64,000 nucleotides of DNA from Mycolicibacterium sphagni (lineage in GTDB: Bacteria > Actinomycetota > Actinomycetes > Mycobacteriales > Mycobacteriaceae). The notes beneath the pieces were generated by a model. It did no database searches. It was not told where the DNA came from and saw nothing but the letters and a program-made list of their open reading frames with translations. Every line of letters begins with the position of its first letter. The first letter of the stretch is position 1. Of the stretch, positions 44,740 to 56,078 are shown in pieces. Position numbers and translations under genes: made by a program. The DNA lies in contig NZ_NOZR01000011.1 in the NCBI RefSeq assembly GCF_002250655.1, positions 1 through 64,000 of the forward strand. Reading direction: 5' to 3'.

Positions 44740-45348
44740 TCACGACACTCGCAGCCACCCCGTGGTGTGCCGGTAGAACGCCGACCTTTGCACCTCCCGG
44801 GGCATCGGTACGCCGTCACGCACCACCCGCGCGCCGGTGGTGCCGAGCTGGACGGCTCGGCCGGTCAACCAACGTCGCGGACGCATCCGGCCGCTCGCGA
44901 CTGCCGCCCGCAGACCGGGCATCGAGGTGGTCGGCTCGACCCGCACGGCCGTCACCTCGCCGTCGAAGAGCAAGTCGTCATCGACCACCGCCTCCCCGTG
45001 GATCACCCGCTCGTCGGCGGGTGGAAGCCAGAACGCGGCCTGGGCAAGTGCCGTGCCGGTCTCGTCGCGGATCAGCGGAACACGTTGTGCCACACCGGTC
45101 AACGCGCGCCCGGCGCTTCGCCACCGCGAGTGCAGAGCTACTTCGACGTCGAGGCGGTCGGTGCGTATCAGCCGGGTCAGCACGGTCGCCAGATCAGCCG
45201 CCGAGCCCACGATGACCACCCGCGACGCCCTCGCAACGGCGGCATCGATATCGGCCGAGTCCGAGCCGTCGTGGCAGGGAAATGACGCCAGCGCACGCGG
45301 CAGCCGATGGCCCCCGAAACGCAACACGGTGATCTCGGTGTTGGTCAA
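44740..45348 (-). CDS. Rv0358-like conserved hypothetical protein
   Basis: A 202-residue cytoplasmic protein conserved beside purA in mycobacteria. The N-terminal half contains a Rossmann-like stretch (VARASRVVIVGSAADLATVLTRLIRTDRLDVEVAL) that resembles a diacylglycerol-kinase-like nucleotide-binding half. The C-terminal half is beta-rich (DDDLLFDGEVTAVRVEPTTSMPGL, then VRDGVPMPREVQRSAFYRH). The TTG at 45348 has a GAGGAG site 5 bp upstream; a GTG at 45354 is too close to it. It is divergent from purA. No function is established. Confidence 0.75.
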   Translation of the reverse strand: MTNTEITVLRFGGHRLPRALASFPCHDGSDSADIDAAVARASRVVIVGSAADLATVLTRLIRTDRLDVEVALHSRWRSAGRALTGVAQRVPLIRDETGTALAQAAFWLPPADERVIHGEAVVDDDLLFDGEVTAVRVEPTTSMPGLRAAVASGRMRPRRWLTGRAVQLGTTGARVVRDGVPMPREVQRSAFYRHTTGWLRVS

Positions 45349-45381
45349 CGACACTCCTCGTGCTGCGCTCCGATAGGGTAG

Positions 45382-47342
<1,961 letters not shown>

Positions 47343-47360
47343 GTCTGTCACCATGACGAC

Positions 47361-48056
47361 GTGGCCGACTCCATCATTGGCGCCAAAAGCTCGTCAACAC
47401 TGAAAACCTTGACCACGCCGCGGGCGGCAGCGGCGGCCGGCGTGCTGTTCGCATTGTTGTTCGGCGCCAACCTGATCCTGATCCGCTCGTCGTTGCCGGA
47501 GGGTGCCGAGCCGGGCACGCAGTGGCTGGACGCCGCCAGCGGCAAGATGAAGATCGCCGCGTTGCTTATGCCGTTCGCGGGGATCAGCTTCCTGTGGTTC
47601 ATCGGCGTCGTGCGCGACAACCTGGGCCGGCTCGAAGACCGGTTCTTCTCGACGGTGTTCCTCGGCAGCGGTCTGCTGTTCCTGGCGATGACGTTCATCA
47701 CCAGCGCAATTGGTGCGGGCCTGGCTGCCAGTGACAACGCGGTTGGGCACGAGCTGCTCGGCCACAGCGAGGTCGCGCTTTTCGGGCGGATGGTGGTGCT
47801 GGCCTTGTCGAAGACCTATGCCCTGCGCATGGCGGCAGTGTTCATGATCTCGCTGGCGACTATCTGGCTGCGCACCGGACTGATGCCACGCTGGCTGGTG
47901 TACGTCAGCTATCTGCTCGCGCTGGCATTGCTTATAGCCGGCGATATCAGCATGTGGCTGACGCTGGGGTTCCCGATCTGGGTGCTGATGGTCAGCGTGC
48001 TACTGCTGGTCCGCGCCGGCGTGTTCGAGGGACACCGTGAGGAGTTCGCGTCCTGA
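47361..48056 (+). CDS. Multi-pass membrane protein of unknown function
   Basis: A 231-residue protein with about six hydrophobic helices (AAAAAGVLFALLFGANLILI, MKIAALLMPFAGISFLWFIGVV, VFLGSGLLFLAMTFITSAIGAGLAA, MAAVFMISLATIWL, LVYVSYLLALALLIAGDI, WLTLGFPIWVLMVSVLLLV). The charged loop VRDNLGRLEDRFFSTV after helix 2 recurs in actinobacterial membrane proteins of this size. The start is GTG at 47361, 18 bp after the thioesterase gene. No catalytic motif is seen. Confidence 0.72.
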   Translation: MADSIIGAKSSSTLKTLTTPRAAAAAGVLFALLFGANLILIRSSLPEGAEPGTQWLDAASGKMKIAALLMPFAGISFLWFIGVVRDNLGRLEDRFFSTVFLGSGLLFLAMTFITSAIGAGLAASDNAVGHELLGHSEVALFGRMVVLALSKTYALRMAAVFMISLATIWLRTGLMPRWLVYVSYLLALALLIAGDISMWLTLGFPIWVLMVSVLLLVRAGVFEGHREEFAS

Positions 48057-48059
48057 CGT

Positions 48060-49265
48060 TCACCACGTCACCGGCAGTGCTTGCAGCCCGTAGATGAAGT
48101 GGAACGGCTTGAACTCGATGTCCTCGAACGGCTCGGCGCAGGCCAGACCCGGAAAGCGGCGCAGCAGTGCGGGAAACGCGATCCGCATCTCCATGCGCGC
48201 TAGCGGCGCGCCGAGACAGTGATGAACTCCGTGCCCGAATGCCAAGTGGCTCAGTATGTCTCGCCGGATGTCGAGCACGTCGGGCTGTTCGACGAACGTC
48301 GCGTCCCGATTACCTGACGCCAGCGCCGCCAGCACCAGGCTGCCGGCCGGAATCTGCACCCCGGCGACCTCGGTGTCGGTCGTGGCGATCCGGGGGATGC
48401 TGCTGTGCACTATTGACAGCCAGCGGAGGAGTTCCTCTACGGCCGGGGCGACCGCGTCGGGGTCGTCGCGAACGGCGGCGAGCTGCTCGGGGTGCCGCAG
48501 TAGGGCCAGGGTGCCCAGCCCCAGCATGTTCGATGTGGTCTCGTGACCGGCGAGCAGCAGCAGCGAGGCGACCCCGATCAGCTCGGCGTCGCTGAGCTCT
48601 GAACCGTGTTCGCGCACCAGCATGCCGAGCATGTCCTCGCGCGGCGCGCGGCGGGCCGAGGCCACCAGTGAGCCCATGTACTCGCGACTTTGGCGCACCA
48701 ATTCCAGCCGCTCGGGGATCGGGATGGACAGGTCGAGCTGGCGGGTGCTGCGGCGCTGGAAGTCATCGCGGTCGGCGTACGGCACGCCGAGCAGCTCGCA
48801 GATCACCAGCGAAGGGATCGGCAGGGCGAACTCGGCCACCAGATCGGCTGGAGCCCCTGCCTGTTCGATCGCGTCGAGCCGGGAAGTGACGATCTCAACG
48901 ATGCGCGGCTCAAGCGCCTTCATCCTGCGCACGGTGAACTCGCCGGTGAGCATCCGGCGCAGCCGGCCGTGCCCGGGCGGGTCAAGGGCCAGCAGATTGC
49001 CCGCCCGGCTGTCCGCCTGCTGCTCCTCGGTCAGCTGTGGCGCACCCGGCGCCACAAAACCCGGTGGTCTGGCGTTGGAGAAGTGCTCGTGATCGGCGAG
49101 CACGGCCTTGATGTCGTCATAGCGGGTGATCAGGTAAACCTGCATGCCGAACGCGTTGACGGCATTGACCACGCCGCCGCCGGCGCGGATGTCGTGCAGC
49201 TCCGGTGTCGGGTCGAAACCGTTGCGCCGCATGTGCAGTGGCGGCAACGCGGCAGCGTGGGTCAT
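48060..49265 (-). CDS. Cytochrome P450
   Basis: A 401-residue bacterial class I P450. The I-helix oxygen motif is LLLAGHETTSN, the K-helix ExxR is VEELLRWLS, and the heme loop is FGHGVHHCLGAPLARMEM with the thiolate cysteine. It needs ferredoxin and reductase partners encoded elsewhere. The ATG at 49265 overlaps the MmpL-type gene stop (ATGA), so the pair is co-translated. The substrate is unknown. Confidence 0.93.
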   Translation of the reverse strand: MTHAAALPPLHMRRNGFDPTPELHDIRAGGGVVNAVNAFGMQVYLITRYDDIKAVLADHEHFSNARPPGFVAPGAPQLTEEQQADSRAGNLLALDPPGHGRLRRMLTGEFTVRRMKALEPRIVEIVTSRLDAIEQAGAPADLVAEFALPIPSLVICELLGVPYADRDDFQRRSTRQLDLSIPIPERLELVRQSREYMGSLVASARRAPREDMLGMLVREHGSELSDAELIGVASLLLLAGHETTSNMLGLGTLALLRHPEQLAAVRDDPDAVAPAVEELLRWLSIVHSSIPRIATTDTEVAGVQIPAGSLVLAALASGNRDATFVEQPDVLDIRRDILSHLAFGHGVHHCLGAPLARMEMRIAFPALLRRFPGLACAEPFEDIEFKPFHFIYGLQALPVTW

Positions 49266-51370
49266 GACACGACGGTACGCGCCTGATCCTCGATGTCGGC
49301 ACGTCTGAACGCCGGCCACCAGATCGCGGGCCCGATCAGCGTGAACAGCGCCGGGATCACGACGGTGCGCACCACGAAGGTGTCGATCAGGATGCCCAGG
49401 CCGACGATGATGCCCAGCTGGGTCAGCACGATCAGTGGTAGCACGCCGAGCACGGCGAACACCGCCGCCAGCACGATGCCGGCACTGGTGATGACCGCCC
49501 CGGTCGCCGACACCGCCCGCACGATCCCCCCGCGCGTGCCGTGCTGCGGTGTCTCCTCACGGGCGCGGGTGACGAGGAAGATCGTGTAGTCCACCCCGAG
49601 CGCAACCAGGAACAGGAACGCGAACAGCGGTGTGGTGTTGTCCAGGGCCGGAAATCCGAGCAGGTGCACGCTCACCCAGCCGCCCAGCCCGAGGGCAGCC
49701 ATGGTGGATAGCACCGTGGCCGCCACCAACACCAGCGGCGCCAGCGCGGCCCGCAGCAGGATGTAGAGCACCGCGAGCACCACGATCAGGATGGCGGGGA
49801 TCACCACCCAGCGATCGTGGACCGCGCCGTCCCTGGCGTCCAGCGCCTGCGCGTCCGAGCCGCCCACCAGCCCGCCGGGATCGGCCTTGTGCACCGAATC
49901 ACGAAGGCCAGCAATGGTGGCGAAAGCCTCCTGCGAGGCCGGTTCGGCAGCGATGACGACCTGCCATTGGCTCAGGCCGGTGGCGGACTGGCCTACCGGG
50001 TTGGCGGAGACAACGCCGGGGGTGGCCAGGATCGCCTGATCGATTGCGGCGCTCTTGTCGGTGCTGCCGATGACGCGGGTCGGGTCGGTGAGCCCGCTGG
50101 GGAAGTGGGCCGACAACGTCCGATAGCCCGCTACCGAGTCGGAACTGACCCGGAACTGATCAATCTGGTTGAGCCCCACAGGGGTTGCCAGTAGCCCGGT
50201 GGCAAGCACGACCAGCACTGCGGTAGCCGCGACGGTGACCCGCCCCGCGTGCTGGGACACCCAGTCCGCGACCCGATGCCAGGCGCCGGTGTCGGTGATC
50301 TCTTCGGTACCGGCCTGCGGGATGAAGGGCCAGAACAACTTCGGCCCGAACAAGGCCAGCAGGGGCGGCAACATCAACAGCACGAAGACGGCGGCCACCA
50401 GCAGGCCCGACGCGGCTTGCACTCCGAGACTGCGGGTGCTGGGCGACGACGCGAACAGCAACGTCAGCAATGCCAGCACCACGGTGGCATTGCTGGCCAC
50501 GATCGCCGGGCCGGCGAACCGGACAGCTGTGCGCAGTGCTTGGCGGTGGCTGCTGTTGTGACGCAACTCCTCTCGGTAGCGAGAAATCAGCAGCAGCGCA
50601 TAGTTGGTGCCCGCACCGAACACCAGCACACTGGTGATGCCCGATGTCGAACCGTCGGCGGCCATCCCGCCGGCCTCGGCGACGGCCGAGCCCAGCACCG
50701 CGGCCACCCGATCCGCGAACGCGATGACCAGCAGCGGCACCAGCCACAGCACCGGTGAGCGGTAGGTGACGATCAGCAACAGCGCGACCACGGTGCCGGT
50801 GACGGCCAGCAGGGTGATGTTGGCCCCGGCGAACGCGTTCGCAATGTCGGCGCCGAAGGCCGGCCCGCCGGTGACGTTGACGGTCAGGTCGCCCGGCAGC
50901 CCGTTCTTGGCGGCTTCCCGCAGCGCCTTGACTTGGTCGTTGAGCGCAAAGCCGGACAGCGTGCCGTCGATCGGTACCGGGGCCAGCGCGGCCTCACCGT
51001 CGCTGGAGGCGGCAACCGGAATCGGCGGGCTGTTCGTGCCGGCGACGGCGGCCATCTGTGCGCGGGCCGTTTCGGCGGCGGCCAGGTCATCCGGGGTCAG
51101 GGCGCCCCCGTCGGTACGGGTGACGACGAGGATCACCGGCGCGGCGGCGCCGCCGGGAAATTCCTTCAACAGGCTTGCCACCTTGGCCGATTCCGCGCTC
51201 GGGGGCAGGGCGACGGGGGACTGATCCGCCGAGGCGCTCTGTCCGATGGCGCCCATCAGGCCGCCGCCGATCACTGCGACGAGAAGGGCGAGTAACCAGG
51301 AATACCGGTTGCTGATAAGTGCGCCGATGCGATCCCACAGCGGGTGCCCGGCGTCGGCTCCGCGATGCAT
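49262..51370 (-). CDS. MmpL-type RND transporter
   Basis: A 702-residue membrane protein in the MMPL family: two repeats of one plus five membrane helices with extracytoplasmic loops. Repeat-specific segments are VLVFGAGTNYALLLISRYREEL (first half) and FLFLVALGVDYTIFLVTRAREE (second half), containing the Tyr/Asp proton-relay positions. Such transporters export lipids, siderophores or drugs using the proton gradient. The ATG at 51370 lies 6 bp after TATGTT; a GTG codon earlier is also open. It is divergent from a MarR regulator. Confidence 0.9.
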   Translation of the reverse strand: MHRGADAGHPLWDRIGALISNRYSWLLALLVAVIGGGLMGAIGQSASADQSPVALPPSAESAKVASLLKEFPGGAAAPVILVVTRTDGGALTPDDLAAAETARAQMAAVAGTNSPPIPVAASSDGEAALAPVPIDGTLSGFALNDQVKALREAAKNGLPGDLTVNVTGGPAFGADIANAFAGANITLLAVTGTVVALLLIVTYRSPVLWLVPLLVIAFADRVAAVLGSAVAEAGGMAADGSTSGITSVLVFGAGTNYALLLISRYREELRHNSSHRQALRTAVRFAGPAIVASNATVVLALLTLLFASSPSTRSLGVQAASGLLVAAVFVLLMLPPLLALFGPKLFWPFIPQAGTEEITDTGAWHRVADWVSQHAGRVTVAATAVLVVLATGLLATPVGLNQIDQFRVSSDSVAGYRTLSAHFPSGLTDPTRVIGSTDKSAAIDQAILATPGVVSANPVGQSATGLSQWQVVIAAEPASQEAFATIAGLRDSVHKADPGGLVGGSDAQALDARDGAVHDRWVVIPAILIVVLAVLYILLRAALAPLVLVAATVLSTMAALGLGGWVSVHLLGFPALDNTTPLFAFLFLVALGVDYTIFLVTRAREETPQHGTRGGIVRAVSATGAVITSAGIVLAAVFAVLGVLPLIVLTQLGIIVGLGILIDTFVVRTVVIPALFTLIGPAIWWPAFRRADIEDQARTVVS

Positions 51371-51376
51371 CACCCC

Positions 51377-51423
51377 AACATAGCTTCATTTTCTTAACAT
51401 TTCATCTACTTAACGGTTAACCT
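51377..51423. promoter_or_regulatory. Divergent marR/mmpL promoters and operator
   Basis: Minus-strand TATGTT (51382-51377) serves the MmpL gene and plus-strand TAACCT (51418-51423) the MarR gene, each 6 bp before its ATG. The palindrome TTAACGGTTAA (51410-51420, one central mismatch) overlaps the marR -10, and CTTAAC recurs at 51393-51398. Control by the MarR product is inferred. Confidence 0.6.
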
Positions 51424-51429
51424 GGTCGG

Positions 51430-51903
51430 ATGGATCAACCCGGCCGTGCGGCGCTGGAGTCGGCTGTGGTCGCCGGCGTTCAAGCGTTGTCGGCGGAATC
51501 CGACCAGATCGGCCGCGCATTCGCCGGCACCCATGGGTTGTCGGCCAACGATTTCCGCGCGTTGGTGCATGTGATGGTCGCCGAGAACGCCGGCGCGCCG
51601 CTGACGGCCGGTGAGCTGCGTAACCGCATGGGCCTATCCGGTGCGGCAATCACCTACCTCGTCGAACGGATGATCGAATCCGGTCACTTGCGCCGTGACT
51701 CCGACCCGGGGGACCGCCGCAAGGTCATCCTGCGATACGCCGACCACGGCATCGAGGTGGGCCGCGCGTTTTTCACTCCATTGGCCGCGCATACTCACCA
51801 CGTGCTGGCCGACCTGCCCGACGAGGATCTCGCCGCCGCCCACCGGGTGTTCGCGGCGGTACTGACCGCGATGACGTCCTTCCGCGCGGACCTCCAGCGT
51901 TAA
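51430..51903 (+). CDS. MarR-family transcriptional regulator
   Basis: A 157-residue winged-helix regulator. Helices ENAGAPLTAGELRNRMGLSGAAITYLVERMIESGHLRRDSDPGDRRKVIL form the recognition helix and the characteristic DxxDRR wing of MarR proteins. It is divergent from the MmpL-P450 pair and probably represses it and itself through the intergenic TTAAC palindrome. The ligand is likely an aromatic or lipophilic compound, by family analogy. Confidence 0.87.
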   Translation: MDQPGRAALESAVVAGVQALSAESDQIGRAFAGTHGLSANDFRALVHVMVAENAGAPLTAGELRNRMGLSGAAITYLVERMIESGHLRRDSDPGDRRKVILRYADHGIEVGRAFFTPLAAHTHHVLADLPDEDLAAAHRVFAAVLTAMTSFRADLQR

Positions 51904-52042
51904 CCCAGCGATTTCACAACTTTCCTGCAGGCTTCGCCTAAAACTAGTAAACATATTGCCGGCGAACGGGTCTTGGGTATTGAGGTGGTTGCCGGCACCT
52001 GTCGCTTTGGGTTGTTTCGAGCGAATCAGGGGAGTGGGCACA

Positions 52043-53710
52043 ATGAGTCGGGCCAAACAACTATGCGTCGGTGTCGCTGCGGGAGGCCTCGTCGGTCTCG
52101 GCTCGACCGTCGCCACAGTGGCGGTCGCCTCCGCGGATACGGGCAACTCCGATGCCGGTTCGTCCTCAAGCGCGGTCAAGGCCGGCTCTTCCACTGCGCA
52201 ACCGAAAGCGCGCACGAGTCCACAAGCCAAGGCCGTGCGCACCAACGAGGCCTTGAGTCAACCGGCCGCGGCCAGCCGAAAGACCGCGACGGCCGGTCGC
52301 ACCACGACGGCAACCTCAGCGGCAGAACTGGTTTCGTTGGCCCTCTCGACGGTCGGCAGCGCGACGCCGGGCACTGGACACAGCCGCCGGGGCGTGGTGA
52401 TGACGGCCTCCGCGGCGGCTGCGACGGGCAACAACGCTACGGTCACTACCCAGTCCACCACCCCGACGCACGTGCTGGTGATCGGAATCGACGGCACCAA
52501 CCTCAGCGCGATCCTGTCTAACCCCGACAACGTCAACCTGCAGGCCCTGATAAGCACCGGCACCACCGCCGCGTCGACCATGGTCGGGCACACCACCATG
52601 TCCAACCCCTCGTGGACGGGCATCTTGACGGGTGTGTGGAGTGAGACGGCGGGCCTGTTCAACAACGTCTTCACGCCATGGACCTACGACAAGTGGCCGA
52701 CGATCTTCAACCAACTCGAGACCTACGACCCCGGCATTCAGACCACCGTGATCGCGGACTGGGAGAACATCGCCCAGATCGCCGGTGCCGGCTCGATCCC
52801 GGCCGACACCATCAAGTTCTTCCCGAAATACAACAACAGCTGGCTGGACACCGACGACCTGGTGGGCCAGGCCTCCGTCGACGCGATCAACAACACGACG
52901 GCCGGAGTCTCCAGCTTCAACTTCACCTACTTCGTCGGCGTCGACGACACCGGGCACGAGTATGACGCCGGATCGCCCCAGTACGCCGCGGCGCTGACCA
53001 ACGTCGACCAGAACGTCGGCGAGATCATGGCCGCGGTCAACACCTGGAACGCCGCGCACCCCGACGAGCCGTGGACCGTACTTGTCACCACCGACCACGG
53101 TCAGGTGCCATGGCCGACCATCAGGCTCGGCTCCGACATGCGGGCCCACGGATTCCAAACACCCTGGGAAACTACAACTTTCGTGATCGCAAACGGACCC
53201 GGGTTCGAGCAGGGGGCGATCAACAACACCTACTCCAACATCGACATCACGCCCACGGTGGACGCACTGTTCGGGCTGACGCCCCCGTCCTATTCGGCGG
53301 GCAAGCCGCTGATGGACCTCGCCGGAAGCGATTACAAGCCCGTGGCCCCCGGCTTCGACGCGATCAAGCAGGCGCTCACCGACGCGATCGCGATGTACGG
53401 CTATCCCAACGTCGTCACCAACGTGGCGCTGGACCTCCGAACCATCGTCGGGTTCGTTCCCTACTTCGTGTACACCGTCTTCAACGGCCTCACCGCGGAC
53501 ATGTCCGGACCGCTCAAGCTGCCGATCCAATTCATCGGCGCCCTGCTCTACCAGGCGACGAACATCCCGGCGCAGATCATCGCGCGGCTGACGGGCGTGA
53601 CCGGCAACCAGATCATCCCGCCGGACCTGTGGCCGTACACGACCGTGCCGGGCACGCAGCCGGAGCCGCCCGCTACCGCGGTGCCGACCCCCGTCGCCAT
53701 CGCCGTCTGA
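52043..53710 (+). CDS. Secreted alkaline-phosphatase-superfamily phosphodiesterase
   Basis: A 555-residue exported protein. It has a signal peptide (KQLCVGVAAGGLVGLGSTVATVAVASA, about residues 5-31), a low-complexity Ser/Thr/Ala/Lys linker to about residue 150, then a type I phosphodiesterase/nucleotide pyrophosphatase domain. Metal and nucleophile segments are visible: VIGIDGTN, GHTTMSNPSWTGILTG (Thr/Ser nucleophile region), VDDTGHEYD and TTDHGQ. It probably hydrolyses phosphodiesters outside the membrane. The ATG at 52043 has GGGGAG at 52029-52034. A longer frame from 51956 lacks a signal peptide. Confidence 0.85.
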   Translation: MSRAKQLCVGVAAGGLVGLGSTVATVAVASADTGNSDAGSSSSAVKAGSSTAQPKARTSPQAKAVRTNEALSQPAAASRKTATAGRTTTATSAAELVSLALSTVGSATPGTGHSRRGVVMTASAAAATGNNATVTTQSTTPTHVLVIGIDGTNLSAILSNPDNVNLQALISTGTTAASTMVGHTTMSNPSWTGILTGVWSETAGLFNNVFTPWTYDKWPTIFNQLETYDPGIQTTVIADWENIAQIAGAGSIPADTIKFFPKYNNSWLDTDDLVGQASVDAINNTTAGVSSFNFTYFVGVDDTGHEYDAGSPQYAAALTNVDQNVGEIMAAVNTWNAAHPDEPWTVLVTTDHGQVPWPTIRLGSDMRAHGFQTPWETTTFVIANGPGFEQGAINNTYSNIDITPTVDALFGLTPPSYSAGKPLMDLAGSDYKPVAPGFDAIKQALTDAIAMYGYPNVVTNVALDLRTIVGFVPYFVYTVFNGLTADMSGPLKLPIQFIGALLYQATNIPAQIIARLTGVTGNQIIPPDLWPYTTVPGTQPEPPATAVPTPVAIAV

Positions 53711-53759
53711 GCCGACCCACCCCGCCGAGGGCGTCGGTGCCGGCTGGTTAGGTGAGTCC

Positions 53760-54878
53760 GTGCTCGACACCGTGGCCGTGGAGAACTATCGCTCGCTGCG
53801 CCGCCTGGTCGTCCCGCTGCGCGGCTGCAACGTCGTCACCGGTCCCAACGGCACCGGGAAGTCCAGCCTGTACCGGGCGCTGCGGCTGCTGGCCGACTCG
53901 GCGCGCAACGGGTCGGTCAATGCGCTGGCCCGCGAGGGCGGACTGAGCTCCACGATGTGGGCCGGGCAAGGTGAGAAGGGCCCGGTGAGCCTCAAGCTGG
54001 GCTTCGCCGGTGAGGATTTCGGCTACGCCGTCGACTTCGGGCTGCCCATCGACGGCAACACCGCGTTCAACTTGGACCCCGAGATCAAGTCGGAGGCGGT
54101 GTGGGCCGGGCCTGCGTTGCGGCCGTCGGCGCTGCTGGCGCAGCGAGGCGGACCCACTGTTCTCCTGCGCGACGCCGAGGGCGACTGGCGTCCTGCGGCC
54201 ACCACGCTGCGGCCGTTCGACAGCATGCTCAGCGAGCTCGCCGATCCGCAGGCGGCGCCCGAACTGCTGGCGTTGCGTGAGCGGGTGCGGTCCTGGCGGT
54301 TCTACGACCACGTCCGCACCGACAGCGCCGCACCGGCCCGCCAGCCCCAGATCGGCACCCGCACAATGGTTTTGAGTCACGACGGTGCCGATCTGGCCGC
54401 GGCGCTGCAGACCGTCGCCGAGGTCGGCGACTCTCGCGCGCTGACCGAGGCGGTCGAGAACGCCTTTCCGGGCAGCCGGGTGGAGATCCGCAGCAGCGAC
54501 GGCCGCTTCGAGGTCACCCTGCGCCAGCCCGGGATGCTGCGGGCGTTGACGGCCGCCGAACTGTCCGACGGAACCCTGCGGTACCTGTTGTGGGCCGCGG
54601 CGTTGCTCACCCCGCGGCCGGCCGAGCTGACCGTGCTCAACGAGCCGGAGGCCAGCCTGCACCCGGATCTGCTGCCCGCGCTGGCCGCGCTGATCGCCCG
54701 GTCCTCGGAGCGTTCCCAGGTCGTTGTCGTCACCCACGCGGCCGCGTTGGTCGAGGCGCTGCGCGGCGAGCAGCGCGATGTCAACACCATCGAACTCACC
54801 AAAGAGATGGGCCAGACCGCCATCGTCGGCCAGGGTCTGCTCGACGAGCCGTCCTGGCATTGGCCTGCCCGAGGCTGA
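53760..54878 (+). CDS. OLD/RecF-like AAA ATPase
   Basis: A 372-residue ABC-type ATPase of the AAA_21 class. Walker A is GPNGTGKSS (about 28-36), the signature-like segment ELSDGTLRYLLWAAALL, Walker B LTVLNEPEASLHPDLL and the H-loop VVVVTHAAALVEAL. The short insert between Walker A and signature is not a long coiled coil, so it is not SMC or RecN. No nuclease domain is attached and no partner gene is adjacent, so its role is unknown. TTAGGT lies 6 bp before the GTG start. Confidence 0.85.
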   Translation: MLDTVAVENYRSLRRLVVPLRGCNVVTGPNGTGKSSLYRALRLLADSARNGSVNALAREGGLSSTMWAGQGEKGPVSLKLGFAGEDFGYAVDFGLPIDGNTAFNLDPEIKSEAVWAGPALRPSALLAQRGGPTVLLRDAEGDWRPAATTLRPFDSMLSELADPQAAPELLALRERVRSWRFYDHVRTDSAAPARQPQIGTRTMVLSHDGADLAAALQTVAEVGDSRALTEAVENAFPGSRVEIRSSDGRFEVTLRQPGMLRALTAAELSDGTLRYLLWAAALLTPRPAELTVLNEPEASLHPDLLPALAALIARSSERSQVVVVTHAAALVEALRGEQRDVNTIELTKEMGQTAIVGQGLLDEPSWHWPARG

Positions 54879-54899
54879 GCCCACCTATCCTTGGGCATC

Positions 54900-56078
54900 A
54901 TGCGCGTGATGCTGGTGGGGTCCGGTGAGCTGAGCCGCGAGCTGGTGCTGGCCTTCCAGCGGCTGGGAGCCGAGGTGGTCGCCGTCGATCGCTACGCCGA
55001 TGCACCGGCGCACGACGTGGCCGACGAGGCGCTCGTCGTGAAGATCACCGATCCCGAGGAACTGACCGCTGCCATCGCCCGCGTCGAACCCGCCTACGTA
55101 GTCGTCGACACCAACGCCGTCGCCATCGACGCGCTGCGGGCGGCGTCGGACGGCGGAACCACCCAGGTGGTCCCGGGCGTCTATGCCACTCAGCTGAGCC
55201 TTGACCGGGAGGGCATGCGCCGGCTGGCTGCCGACGAGCTGGGCCTGCCGACAGCGCCGTTCTGGTTCGCCGGGTCGGTGGACGAACTGACCGCCGTCGC
55301 CGAGCACGCCGGATTCCCGCTGGTGGTCAAGCCGGTGATCGGGACACCCGGCCAGGGGCAGTCGGTGCTGTTGCGGCCCGACGATGTCGAGCCCGCCTGG
55401 CAGCGCGCCGTCGCGGCGGGGGGACGGGTGCCGCACAACCGCGTGCTGGCCGAGACCGTCGTCGAGATCGACTACGCGGTGACTCTGTTGACGGTGCGCA
55501 CCGACGGTCCCGCGGGTCCCGCCCTGCATTTCTGTGAGCCCATCGGCCATCGCCAGCTCGATGGCGGCGTCCTGGAGTCCTGGCAGCCGCAGGAGATGAC
55601 GCTGGCGGCGCTGGGTGCGGCGAAGTCGGTGGCCGCGCGGATCGTGCGGGCGCTGGGCGGCCGCGGGGTGTTCGGCGTGGAGCTGCTGGTGCGTGGCGAC
55701 GAGGTGTACTTCTCCGACGTCAGCGTGCGCCCGTACGACAGCGGACTGGTCACGCTGCGAACCCAGCGATTATCGGAGTTCGAGCTGCACGCCAGGGCGG
55801 TCCTGGGCCTGCCGGTGGACACCATCATGGTGTCGCCGGGCGCTGCCGAGGTCACCTATGGCGGCGCCGACGAAAGCACGAACACCCCGGAGATCGACCC
55901 GGCCGTGCTGGCCGAGGCTCTGGTGGTGCCTGAGAGCGATATCCGGTTGCTGGGCCGCCACGACGGGTCGGCACGCTCGCGGCTCGGGGTTGCGCTGGCC
56001 ACCGGGTCCGACGTCACCACTGCCCGCGATCGGGTGCGGCAGGTCTCGACGGTGCTGCACCGGGTCTGGCAGCCGTGA
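54900..56078 (+). CDS. purT: Formate-dependent GAR transformylase
   Basis: A 392-residue ATP-grasp enzyme, the length of E. coli PurT. Segments include LVGSGELSRELVLAFQRLGAEVVAVDRYADAPA (N-terminal domain), PLVVKPVIGTPGQGQS (ATP-grasp loop), GRGVFGVELLVRGDEVYFSDVSVRPYDSGLVTL and the late SRLGVALATG. It makes formyl-GAR from GAR, formate and ATP in purine synthesis. It corresponds to Rv0389. TATCCT (54886-54891) is 8 bp before the ATG, a leaderless-type spacing. Its TGA overlaps the next gene (GTGA). Confidence 0.93.
   Translation: MRVMLVGSGELSRELVLAFQRLGAEVVAVDRYADAPAHDVADEALVVKITDPEELTAAIARVEPAYVVVDTNAVAIDALRAASDGGTTQVVPGVYATQLSLDREGMRRLAADELGLPTAPFWFAGSVDELTAVAEHAGFPLVVKPVIGTPGQGQSVLLRPDDVEPAWQRAVAAGGRVPHNRVLAETVVEIDYAVTLLTVRTDGPAGPALHFCEPIGHRQLDGGVLESWQPQEMTLAALGAAKSVAARIVRALGGRGVFGVELLVRGDEVYFSDVSVRPYDSGLVTLRTQRLSEFELHARAVLGLPVDTIMVSPGAAEVTYGGADESTNTPEIDPAVLAEALVVPESDIRLLGRHDGSARSRLGVALATGSDVTTARDRVRQVSTVLHRVWQP

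Noticed and set aside
43862..44776. 304-codon plus-strand frame
   Set aside because: It lies antisense to the Rv0359-like protease; the sequence is Gln/Arg/His-rich and lacks any family motif.
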